DNA of 64,000 nt from Streptomyces xanthii. GTDB lineage: Bacteria; Actinomycetota; Actinomycetes; Streptomycetales; Streptomycetaceae. The stretch's first letter is position 1, and every line of letters starts with the position of its first letter. A model generated the notes under the pieces. The model worked only from the letters and a program-made list of their open reading frames with translations. It was not told where the DNA came from and searched no databases. Of this stretch, positions 27,255 to 34,445 are shown piece by piece. The stretch spans positions 5,766,001-5,830,000 of the forward strand of contig NZ_CP061281.1 in the NCBI RefSeq assembly GCF_014621695.1. Direction: 5' to 3'. The translations under genes were made by a program, and so were the position numbers.

Positions 27255-27863
27255 TCAGGGTGGTGGCACCGCGCGGGCCAGCCGCCGCTCCTCGCGCCGC
27301 TGCGCCCGCCGCCGCAGGAACCGGCGGATGCGCCGCACCAGCAGGAACAGCAGGATCAGGCCGAGCACCAGGAGCACCGCCGCGATGATCGCGGCCGCCT
27401 CCGGATGGAACATCGCGAACGTGACGATCGCGCCGACCCCCAGGTCCTCGGCGGTGCTCAGGACGAAGTTCGACATCGGCTCCGGCGAGGTGTTCACCGC
27501 CATCCGCGTCCCGGCCTTCACGGTGTGGCTGGCCAGCGCCGTGGACCCGCCGATCGCGCCCGCCGCGAGATCCGACAGGGAGCCGCTCTGCCCGGCGAGC
27601 AGTGCCCCGACGACCGCGCCCGACACCGGCCGGATCACGGTGTGCACCGTGTCCCACACCGAGTCCACGTACGGGATCTTGTCGGCGACGGCCTCGCACA
27701 GGAAGAGCACGCCGGCCGCGATCAGCACGTCGGGCCGCTGCAGCGACTCGGGCACGTCGTCGCTCAGCCCGGTCGCGCCGAAGACACCGAGCAGCAGGAT
27801 CACCGCGTACGCGTTGATGCCGCTCGCCCAGCCGCTGGTGAAGACCAGGGGGAGTACGGACAC
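27255..27863 (-). CDS. DUF4126 integral membrane protein
   Basis: A 202-residue protein with about five membrane helices (ILLLGVFGATGL, VLIAAGVLFLCEAVADKI, VVGALLAGQSGSLSDLAAG, GVGAIVTFAMFHPEAAAI, AAVLLVLGLILLFLLVRRI) and a very basic tail (RRIRRFLRRRAQRREERRLA). The motif GWASGINAYAV at the N-terminus marks DUF4126. Function unknown. It lies upstream of the desaturase-like gene in the same direction with a 43-bp gap, so it may share its transcript. Confidence 0.85.
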   Translation of the reverse strand: MSVLPLVFTSGWASGINAYAVILLLGVFGATGLSDDVPESLQRPDVLIAAGVLFLCEAVADKIPYVDSVWDTVHTVIRPVSGAVVGALLAGQSGSLSDLAAGAIGGSTALASHTVKAGTRMAVNTSPEPMSNFVLSTAEDLGVGAIVTFAMFHPEAAAIIAAVLLVLGLILLFLLVRRIRRFLRRRAQRREERRLARAVPPP

Positions 27864-28148
27864 GGGGGAGAGCGTAACCAGTAGGGCACTCGGTGTGCCT
27901 GGGGACGATCACGCGGGTCTGAGTATCCGTACCTAGACGCGGAGATGAGTAGGTACGCGGATGGGTCCGACCTGCGATGACGAGAGAGTGGAGACCACGG
28001 AGAGGGGCGCGGCTCCCGGCACCGCCGACACGGGGCGGCGGAACGGAAGCAGCGTCCTTGGCCGCTCCTCTCACCCGAACGGGTGGGAGCGAGGCACGGG
28101 GGACCCGGGGGAGACCGCACGGGGTTCAACGGGGGAACAACGGGGGAT
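27864..28148. other. Gene-free interval with inverted repeat and G-rich island
   Basis: I find no credible protein gene here. On the forward strand it contains an imperfect inverted repeat (ATCCGTACCTA near 27924 against TAGGTACGCGGAT near 27950), a short stem (CACCCGAACGGGTG near 28074) and then five guanine runs at 28098-28102, 28107-28111, 28121-28124, 28131-28135 and 28142-28146 that could fold into a G-quadruplex. It lies between two reverse-strand genes, and its function is unknown. Confidence 0.6.
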
Positions 28149-28199
28149 GCGCCGGTCCGGTACGGCCTGGGACGACCACAGGCCGCACCGGACCGGCGC
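28149..28199 (-). terminator. Long hairpin downstream of the tetR gene
   Basis: A 21-bp stem with one mismatch: GCGCCGGTCCGGT (28149-28161) pairs with ACCGGACCGGCGC (28187-28199), continued by CGGCCTG and CAGGCCG inside. It begins 22 bp after the reverse-strand tetR stop. There is no U tract. Confidence 0.6.
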
Positions 28200-28221
28200 T
28201 TCACGTTCCCCGCGCGGCGCC

Positions 28222-28848
28222 TCAGGCCTTCCCGGTCAGCGGCTGCCCGCCGCCCACCCGCCCTTGCAGCAGCAGCGACAGCGCGGCGTGCACGTCGTCC
28301 AGGGACCGCTCGGGCTGGAACGCCTGCCAGTCCAGTGCCGCCACCAGGACCATGCCCACCAGGGCGGCCGCCGTGAGCGGCACGTCGATCTCGTCGCTCA
28401 GTTCGCCGCCCTCCACGGCGCCCCGCAGCACGCCCTCCACCACGGCCACCGCCTCCTGGCGGACCACCGCGAGGGTGGACTGCCAGGCGCGGTTCGTGCG
28501 CCACAGCTCCGCCACGTAGAGCTGCGTGAACGCCGGGTACTGGTCGATGAAGACGAGACCCGCGCGGATCATCGCGTCCAGCGCGTCGACCTTGCTGCCG
28601 CCGCGCTCGTCCGTCCTGCGCGCCGCGTCCCGCAGCGAGGCCGTCAGCAGCCCCACGCCGTGCCGCAGCAGCTCCTCGAAGAGCACCGACTTGCTGGCGA
28701 AGTTGTAGTAGACCGTGCCCTTCGCGACGCCGGCGCGCTCCGCGATCTCGTCGACCGTCGTCGCGGAGAAACCCTGCTCCGCGATGAGCGTGACAGCGGC
28801 CTCGTAGAGCTTCTGCCGGGTGGCCTGGCGCCGTGTGCTGCTTTCCAT
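28222..28848 (-). CDS. TetR-family transcriptional regulator
   Basis: A 208-residue repressor. The N-terminal helix-turn-helix reads IAEQGFSATTVDEIAERAGV then AKGTVYYNFASKSVLFEELL, the TetR signature. The C-terminal ligand domain is helical. It is the last gene of an operon reading from 31.8 kb leftwards: ABC-like subunit, YhgE/Pip membrane protein, then this regulator, 35 bp after the membrane gene. The palindrome ACTGAC-TG-GTCAGT in front of the first gene is the expected operator, so it probably represses its own operon until an effector binds. Confidence 0.9.
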   Translation of the reverse strand: MESSTRRQATRQKLYEAAVTLIAEQGFSATTVDEIAERAGVAKGTVYYNFASKSVLFEELLRHGVGLLTASLRDAARRTDERGGSKVDALDAMIRAGLVFIDQYPAFTQLYVAELWRTNRAWQSTLAVVRQEAVAVVEGVLRGAVEGGELSDEIDVPLTAAALVGMVLVAALDWQAFQPERSLDDVHAALSLLLQGRVGGGQPLTGKA

Positions 28849-28883
28849 GCCCCCGATTCTCACAGGTGCGTTTGTGGCCGCGC

Positions 28884-30968
28884 TCACAGGCTCAGCTCCG
28901 GGTGCAGCCGGTCCAGCGTCCACACCTGCTTGCGGCGGGCGCTCAGGGCCGTCAGCGCGAGCGCGCCGAGGGTGAAGGCGGTCAGCACCGCGCACGCCTG
29001 CCACACCGGGCCGAGCCCCCCTCCGGAAATGAGCCGGCGCAGCGCCTCGACCACGTAGGTCATCGGCAGGAAGGGGTGCAGCGCGTTGAAGAAGCCCGGG
29101 CTCGTCTGCACGGGGTACGTGCCGCCGGCCGAGGTCAGCTGGAGCATCAGGAACGCGAGCACCAGGATGCGGCCCGCCGCGCCGAAACGGGCGTTCAGCC
29201 ACTGGACGATGGCCGCGAAGCACGCCGTGACCAGGCACAGGAAGCCGATCGTGCCGGCCGCGTGCAGCATCTGGAGGCCGAGCGCCCAGTGCAGTACGGC
29301 CATCAGCGCGCCGACCTGGAGCAGGCCGAGCGCGGCCACCGGGAGCCAGCCGGCCAGCGCCACGCGCCAGGAGGAGGCGCCGACGGCGAGGGCCCGCCGG
29401 TTGAGCGGCTGGATCAGCATGTAGGCGACCATCGCGCCCACCCACAGGGAGAGCGGGATGAAGTAGGGCGCGAAGCCCGTCCCGTAGTTGGGCGCCTTGT
29501 GGAGCGACTGGGAGGCCAGTTGGACCGGGTCGGCCATCACGTCGGTGCGCCGGTCGCGGTCCTTCTTGTCGTAGTCGGGGATCTGCTCGACGCCGTCGTG
29601 CAGACCGCCCGCGAGCTTCCCCGAGCCGTCGGCGAGCTTGAACATGCCGCCGGACAGGTCGTTCGCGCCGGTCTTCAGCCGGCCGACGCCGCTGTCGAGC
29701 TCGGTCGAGCCGGTGTGTGCCGTGCCGAGCCCGGTGTGCAGCTTCTTCGCGCCGGCGGCGACCTGGCCCGCGCCCTTGTTGAGCCGGTTGATCTGCGCGA
29801 CCGCGTTCTCGACGTCCCGGTCGAGGGTCGGGGCGCGCCGGGCCAGCTCCTCGGACTGCTTCTGGAGCGTGGCCAGATGGCGGTCCATGAGGGTCAGGTT
29901 GCCGTGCTCGTCCTGGATGAGCGTGTCCAGGTCGTCCGAGACCGTGGCGACGTCGTCCGCGGCCGTCGCGGCCTTCTTGAGGTCCGGGCAGGCCGGGTCG
30001 TCGAGCAGCGCCTTCTCGCAGCGCTGTTCGTAGATCGCGGCCAGGATGTCGGAGCCCGCGTGCGCGCCCTTGCGGGCGGTCGGGGCGACCTTCACCAGGG
30101 TGTCCAGGTTGTGCCGCACGCCCTTGGCGGAGTCGGCGACCAGGCGGGCGGTGTCCGCGATCTGCTTCTTGTTGTTCTTCAGGAAGGGCAGCACCTTGTC
30201 GGAGGTGCCGTTCACCTTGTCGGCCAGCGTCTGGGTCCCGGCCGCGACCTGCTTCGAACCGGTCTCCAGGTCGCCCGCGCCCTTGTCGAGCTTCTTCAGG
30301 CCGCTCGCCAGGTCGCCGCTGCCCTTCTTGGCGTCCTTCAGGCCGTCGGCGAGGTCCTTGGAGCCCTTCTTGGCCTTGCCGATGCCGCCCTTGAGCTCGT
30401 CCGCGCCCTTCGCCGCCTTCTGGGTGGCGTCGTGGATGTCCGAGAAGGAGATGAAGATCTTGTCCAGGAAGGAGCGCGACGCCTTCGTGGAGGCGGCCGA
30501 GCGCACCTCCGAGAACACCGTCCGGGAGATCTGCCCGACGATGTAGTTGTTCGCGTCGTTCGTGCGCACCTTCAGGGCGCCCGTCTCCGGCGCCTCACCT
30601 GAGCTGGACGCGATCCTCTTGCTGAAGTCCGCGGGCATCGTCAGTGACAGGTAGTACGTGCCGTCCTCGACGCCCTGGGCGGCCTGGGCGGCGCTGACCT
30701 CGTGCCACTGGAAGGTGTCGCTCTCGTACAGCCCCTTGGTGATGTCGTCGCCCGCCGTGATCTTCCGGCCCGCGGCGGTCGCCCCCTTGTCGTCGTTGAC
30801 GAGCGCGACGGGAATCTTGTCGAGCCGCCCGTACGGGTCCCAGAACGACCACAGGTACAGCGCCCCGTAGAGCAGCGGCAGCAGGAGGAGCGCGACGAGC
30901 GCGGCGCGCGGCAGCTTCCCCCTGCCGAAGCGCCTGAGCTCAAGAGCGGCCAGCTTCGGCGAGCGCAT
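28884..30968 (-). CDS. YhgE/Pip-family ABC-2-type membrane protein
   Basis: A 694-residue protein. One helix near the N-terminus (about 21-44, LVALLLLPLLYGALYLWSF) precedes a large extracytoplasmic region. That region has the YhgE/Pip opening DKIPVALVNDDKGA, then long coiled-coil repeats with regularly spaced LADGLK, LASGLKKL and LHTGLG units, the MMPL/Pip tape-measure pattern. Five C-terminal helices follow (about 495-680), as in ABC-2 permeases. The family includes the Lactococcus phage infection protein and ESX-associated YueB. It probably exports a lipid, drug or peptide. Its start overlaps the ABC-like gene by 29 bp. Confidence 0.88.
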   Translation of the reverse strand: MRSPKLAALELRRFGRGKLPRAALVALLLLPLLYGALYLWSFWDPYGRLDKIPVALVNDDKGATAAGRKITAGDDITKGLYESDTFQWHEVSAAQAAQGVEDGTYYLSLTMPADFSKRIASSSGEAPETGALKVRTNDANNYIVGQISRTVFSEVRSAASTKASRSFLDKIFISFSDIHDATQKAAKGADELKGGIGKAKKGSKDLADGLKDAKKGSGDLASGLKKLDKGAGDLETGSKQVAAGTQTLADKVNGTSDKVLPFLKNNKKQIADTARLVADSAKGVRHNLDTLVKVAPTARKGAHAGSDILAAIYEQRCEKALLDDPACPDLKKAATAADDVATVSDDLDTLIQDEHGNLTLMDRHLATLQKQSEELARRAPTLDRDVENAVAQINRLNKGAGQVAAGAKKLHTGLGTAHTGSTELDSGVGRLKTGANDLSGGMFKLADGSGKLAGGLHDGVEQIPDYDKKDRDRRTDVMADPVQLASQSLHKAPNYGTGFAPYFIPLSLWVGAMVAYMLIQPLNRRALAVGASSWRVALAGWLPVAALGLLQVGALMAVLHWALGLQMLHAAGTIGFLCLVTACFAAIVQWLNARFGAAGRILVLAFLMLQLTSAGGTYPVQTSPGFFNALHPFLPMTYVVEALRRLISGGGLGPVWQACAVLTAFTLGALALTALSARRKQVWTLDRLHPELSL

Positions 30969-31797
30969 CGTCCGTCGTCCCCCCGTCGGTGTCGGTGTGC
31001 GTGTCCGTGTCGGTGTCGGTGTCGTTCGCGTCGGCCGGCTTCTCCGACGCGGCCTCCGCCGTGTCCTGCGTCGTGCCCTCGGCCTCGGAGCGTGCCGGGG
31101 CGGTGGAGACGACGATCGTGTCCTCGGGGGCCTCGCTGCACACGGCCACCACGGTCGTGCCGGCCGCCGCGATCGACCGCAGCTGCTCCCAGACCGCGTC
31201 CCGCTCGGCGTCCGACAGCTTCAGGTCGGTGTCGTCGACCCCGATCAGGCGCGGCCGGCCGATCAGCGCGAGGGCGAGCGAGAGCCGCAGCGCCTCGATC
31301 CGCTCCAGGTCGCGCACGGCGGTGCGGGACCCCTTCGGCAGGCTCTCGCGGTCGAGGCCCGCGGCGGCCAGCGCGGAGTCGATCCGCAGCTTCGCCTCGG
31401 TCACCCGCTCGGCGCGCGGCCGCAGCAGCCCGCGCAGCCCCCCGCCGAAGCGGCGCTGCAGCAGGGCCCGCTCCTTCAGGTGCTCGGCCACGGTGAGGGC
31501 CGGGTCGAGGTCCGTCACCCCCGGCACGTGCGCGAGCGCGCTCACCCGGCGCAGGGCGGCCATCTGCTTCGGCAGCCGCAGTCCGCCGACCCGGGCCGTG
31601 CCCTCGCTCGGCCGCATCCGCCCCGTGAGCGCGAGCAGCAGACAGGTCCGCCCGCTCCCGGACGGCCCCTCGACCGCGACGAGCGATCCGGCCGGGGCGT
31701 CGATGTCCACGCCCCGGAACGCCCAGCCGCGCGGCCCCTTCAACCCGAACCCCGCGGCGGTGACGGCGGCGCCGTCCTCCCGGCCGTCCGCGTCCAC
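30940..31797 (-). CDS. ABC transporter ATP-binding-like subunit, degenerate
   Basis: A 285-residue protein with the overall ABC-ATPase layout. The Walker A segment reads GPSGSGRT: the invariant Lys is Arg50. I see no LSGGQ signature; the expected place reads VRDLERIEALRLSLALALIG (about 161-180). The Walker B region is RLIGVDDTD (about 183-191), where the catalytic Glu would be Asp. ATP hydrolysis may be weak or absent. The tail is an Asp-Thr repeat. I use the GTG at 31797 because GAGGGGG is well placed; the longer frame to 31884 crosses the operator. Coupled to the Pip gene. Confidence 0.82.
   Translation of the reverse strand: MDADGREDGAAVTAAGFGLKGPRGWAFRGVDIDAPAGSLVAVEGPSGSGRTCLLLALTGRMRPSEGTARVGGLRLPKQMAALRRVSALAHVPGVTDLDPALTVAEHLKERALLQRRFGGGLRGLLRPRAERVTEAKLRIDSALAAAGLDRESLPKGSRTAVRDLERIEALRLSLALALIGRPRLIGVDDTDLKLSDAERDAVWEQLRSIAAAGTTVVAVCSEAPEDTIVVSTAPARSEAEGTTQDTAEAASEKPADANDTDTDTDTHTDTDGGTTDDALAEAGRS
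30983..31025. repeat. Hexanucleotide-like repeat encoding (Asp-Thr)n
   Basis: Imperfect tandem copies of GTGTCG/GTGTCC (forward strand) encode DTDTDTDTHTDTDGG near the C-terminus of the ABC-like protein. Such tracts can change copy number by slippage without breaking the frame. Confidence 0.7.
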
Positions 31798-31838
31798 GAC
31801 CGCCCCCTCTGTTGAATCTGTTGAACCGACTCTTTTGA

Positions 31839-31852
31839 ACTGACTGGTCAGT
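31839..31852. promoter_or_regulatory. TetR-type operator at the head of the ABC/Pip/TetR operon
   Basis: ACTGAC-TG-GTCAGT has perfect six-base arms and is flanked by TTTTGA and ACAAAA, making an A/T-rich island in very GC-rich DNA. It lies 42 bp upstream of the GTG start of the ABC-like gene. It is the probable binding site for the TetR protein encoded at the end of the same operon. Confidence 0.75.
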
Positions 31853-31974
31853 ACAAAAATAGCCCGAACCCCTGAGCGAAGCAAAACCGCAGGTCAGGCC
31901 GGATTGTCAGTGGCGTACCCCACGATGGGCACATACGGCCACTGCGCCGTCACACAGACGACAGGAGGTTCGTC

Positions 31975-32544
31975 ATGGCTGGACATCAGGCACCCACCGC
32001 AGCCGCCGCAGGCCGCCGCGCCGCCACCGGCCCTGCCCATGCCCCCTCACTGACCGGACCGGCGAGCGACGTCCACCCGGTGCTCCGCCGGGCCGGTGCC
32101 CCGCCCGCCGCCCTCGAGCTGCTCGCCCAGGCCCGCGCCGGACTCGACGAGGCCGCCGCCCTGGAGACTCCGAACGAGCGGTACGCGACGGCCCACCTCG
32201 CCGCCCTGCGCACCGCCGCCGCCGTCCTCGCCGCCCGCGGCAGGCCCGAGCCCACGCCCCGGCGCCGCGCCCGGATCCGCAGCGCCTGGGAGGTCCTCCC
32301 CGAGATCGCCCCCGAGCTGACCGAATGGAGCGCCCTGTTCGCCTCGGGCGCCACCCGCAGGGCCCGCGCCGAGGCGGGCATACGCGGCGCGGCGAGCCCG
32401 CGCGACGCCGACGACCTGCTGCGCGACGTGGCGATGTTCCTGCGCCTCGTCGAGCGCCTGCTCGTCCTGCAGCCGGTCCTTCCGCAGCCCCGGCAGCAGG
32501 ACGACGAGCGCCCGGCCCGCCGGGAGGTGCCCGACGCGGGGTGA
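31975..32544 (+). CDS. SAV_6107-family HEPN-domain protein
   Basis: A 189-residue protein. After a 35-residue Ala/Pro-rich N-terminus there is an all-helical domain: LELLAQARAGLDEAAALETP, then YATAHLAALRTAAAVLAARG, then IRSAWEVLPEIAPELTEWSA and LLRDVAMFLRLVERLLVLQ. I recognise the Streptomyces SAV_6107-like HEPN family. The Arg-x4-6-His active-site motif of HEPN ribonucleases is not evident, so it may be a non-catalytic HEPN. GACAGGAGG precedes the ATG. Function unknown; no antitoxin-like partner is adjacent. Confidence 0.78.
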   Translation: MAGHQAPTAAAAGRRAATGPAHAPSLTGPASDVHPVLRRAGAPPAALELLAQARAGLDEAAALETPNERYATAHLAALRTAAAVLAARGRPEPTPRRRARIRSAWEVLPEIAPELTEWSALFASGATRRARAEAGIRGAASPRDADDLLRDVAMFLRLVERLLVLQPVLPQPRQQDDERPARREVPDAG

Positions 32545-32710
32545 CCGGCCGGGCGGCCTGCCGCGGGACCGCCCGGGCGCCGCGGAATCGGCCGGCAGGT
32601 GAGCGGTGGACGCGGATGGCGTGGGCGTCCGCCCCGGCCCATTAGGGTGGAGGCGCCCGAACCTGTTCACGCTCCGCCACCAGCCGGAGCCGCGCCGAGG
32701 AGTCTCAGCC

Positions 32711-33535
32711 GTGTCGGACCCGATGCGCCCGCCCGTCTCGTCCCAGCCGCAGCCGGCGCCGCAGCGCGCCGAGCCGCTCCGGCCCCGCGCCGCGCTGCGG
32801 ACGGCCGTGGTCTGGGACGTGCTCCAGGACGCCCTCGACCGGCGGGCCAAGGCCACGGGCAGCGACACCCTCGACGTCCTCGACACCGGGGGCGGCAGCG
32901 GGAACTTCGCGGTGCCCGTGGCCCGCCTCGGCCACCGCGTCACGGTCGTCGACCCCAGCCCGAACGCGCTGTTCGCACTGGAGCGCCGTGCCGCCGAGGC
33001 CGGCGTCGCCGACCGGGTGCGCGGCGTGCAGGGCGACATCTCCGGCCTGTTCGACGTCGTCGAGCACGCCGCTTTCGACGCGGTGCTGTGCCACGGCGTC
33101 CTCGAGTACGTGGAGGAGCCGGCCGAGGGCGTGCGGCACGCGGTGGACGCGCTGCGCGACGGCGGCGTGCTCAGCCTGCTCGCCGCCGGCCTCGGCGGCG
33201 CCGTGCTCGCGCGGGCCCTCGCCGGGCACTTCAAGGAGGCCCGGCAGGCCCTCGACGACCCGGCGGGCCGTTGGGGCGAGGGCGACCCGGTGCCGCGGCG
33301 CTTCACCGCCGAGCAGCTCTCCGGTCTCGTCGCCGACGCCGGGGTGGCGGTCGGCGCCGTGCACGGCGTAAGGGTCTTCGCCGACCTCGTCCCCGGAGTC
33401 CTCGTGGACACCGAGCCGGGCGCGCTCCAGGAGCTCCTGAAGCTGGAGGCGGCGGCCGCCGAGCTGCCCGCCTTCCACGCCGTGGCGACCCAGCTGCACG
33501 TGCTCGGCGAGAAGCGGACGACCGAAGGGGCCTGA
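32711..33535 (+). CDS. Class I SAM-dependent methyltransferase
   Basis: A 274-residue enzyme. Motif I is LDVLDTGGGSGNFAVPVARL, the acidic strand HRVTVVDPSPNALFALERRA, motif II near GDISGLFDVVE, and motif IV FDAVLCHGVLEYVEEPAEGV. The fold is that of small-molecule or tRNA-wobble (SmtA/CmoM-like) methyltransferases; the substrate is not evident. The start is the GTG at 32711 with GAGGAG upstream; the open frame extending to 32606 is non-coding leader. Confidence 0.87.
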   Translation: MSDPMRPPVSSQPQPAPQRAEPLRPRAALRTAVVWDVLQDALDRRAKATGSDTLDVLDTGGGSGNFAVPVARLGHRVTVVDPSPNALFALERRAAEAGVADRVRGVQGDISGLFDVVEHAAFDAVLCHGVLEYVEEPAEGVRHAVDALRDGGVLSLLAAGLGGAVLARALAGHFKEARQALDDPAGRWGEGDPVPRRFTAEQLSGLVADAGVAVGAVHGVRVFADLVPGVLVDTEPGALQELLKLEAAAAELPAFHAVATQLHVLGEKRTTEGA

Positions 33536-33601
33536 GTCACTCCTGTGATCCCGCGCTGATCAGCGGCGCAGCGGCAGACGGAGTACGCGACAGGCCCCCC
33601 G

Positions 33602-33622
33602 ATACGGCGCTCGGCGCCGTAT
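33602..33622. repeat. Inverted repeat downstream of the methyltransferase
   Basis: ATACGGCGC (33602-33610) and GCGCCGTAT (33614-33622) around TCG. It lies in the 275-bp gap before the DUF3040 gene and could be an operator or a short terminator without a U run. Confidence 0.5.
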
Positions 33623-33733
33623 GATCGAGGGAGACCGCCGGGCATGACGAGCCGGACGCCGGGGAATGACGCCCCAGTGAGCCGGAGCGGCGCGCGGCGG
33701 TCCGCGATGGTGAAGTTGGCGTAGAGGGGCGGG

Positions 33734-33762
33734 TTTCACGGGGGCGATTCCCTGCCTATCCT
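33734..33762 (+). promoter_or_regulatory. Predicted promoter of the DUF3040 gene
   Basis: TTTCAC (33734-33739), a 17-base spacer, TATCCT (33757-33762), about 48 bp before the GTG start. Reasonable sigma-70-like elements; not tested. Confidence 0.4.
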
Positions 33763-33810
33763 GAAGGGGACCCCCGGTCGCCCCGGCGACTGCACGATGA
33801 GGAGGACTCC

Positions 33811-34224
33811 GTGCCGCTCTCGGAGCACGAGCAGCGCATGCTCGAGCAGATGGAGCGAGCGCTGTACGCCGAAGATCCCAAGTTCGCGACAGCGCTTGAG
33901 GGAAGCGGGCTGCGTACGTACACCCGACGTCGGGTCTACCAGGCAGTCGCGGGCTTCCTGGTGGGTATCGCGCTCCTCATGACTGGAATGGTCCTCACAC
34001 AGATCTGGATCAGCGTGGTGGGGTTCCTCGTCATGTTGGGCTGCGCGGTGCTCGCCGTCACCGGTTGGCGCAAGGCGCCCAAGCCGGGTGAACAGCCGGC
34101 GGGAGCCGTGCCGGGAGCGCCCGGCGCACCCGCGGCACGACGCCAGGCCCGGCAGAAGCGGTCGATGATGGACCGCATCGAGCAGCGCTGGCAGAAGCGC
34201 AGGGACGAGCAGGGCGGCCACTGA
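33811..34224 (+). CDS. DUF3040 membrane protein
   Basis: A 137-residue protein starting MPLSEHEQRMLEQMERALYA, the DUF3040 signature, followed by two membrane helices (about 44-62 and 66-84: VAGFLVGIALLMTGMVL, ISVVGFLVMLGCAVLAV) and a basic, Pro/Ala-rich tail ending in RRDEQGGH. The start is the GTG at 33811 with GAGGAGGA upstream. DUF3040 genes accompany division clusters in actinobacteria, as here. The role is not known. Confidence 0.88.
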   Translation: MPLSEHEQRMLEQMERALYAEDPKFATALEGSGLRTYTRRRVYQAVAGFLVGIALLMTGMVLTQIWISVVGFLVMLGCAVLAVTGWRKAPKPGEQPAGAVPGAPGAPAARRQARQKRSMMDRIEQRWQKRRDEQGGH

Positions 34225-34280
34225 GCCGGAGCAGAGCTGCGCGTGCGGGAGGCTCCGCACGCGGAAGACGTGTACGCAGA

Positions 34281-34311
34281 AGGGTGACCGCCCGCCGGGC
34301 GGTCACCCTTT
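34281..34311 (+). terminator. Intrinsic terminator after the DUF3040 gene
   Basis: AGGGTGACCGCCC (34281-34293) pairs perfectly with GGGCGGTCACCCT (34297-34309) around GCC and is followed by TT. Confidence 0.8.
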
Positions 34312-34399
34312 GTGCGTAAGCCACCGCTCCGGTTGTTCGTAAGCCGCAGGTCCGGGTCACCCGCTTCGGTGACGGCCTGTCGGCCTGACCCGGGTGACG

Positions 34400-34445
34400 G
34401 CATGACGAGGGCCCCGGCCGTGATCGGCCGGGGCCCTCGTCATGC
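34400..34445 (-). terminator. 20-bp perfect hairpin ending the transglutaminase operon
   Basis: GCATGACGAGGGCCCCGGCC (34400-34419) pairs with 34426-34445 without mismatch around GTGATC, starting directly after the transglutaminase stop codon. No U run is present, but stability is very high. Confidence 0.8.
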
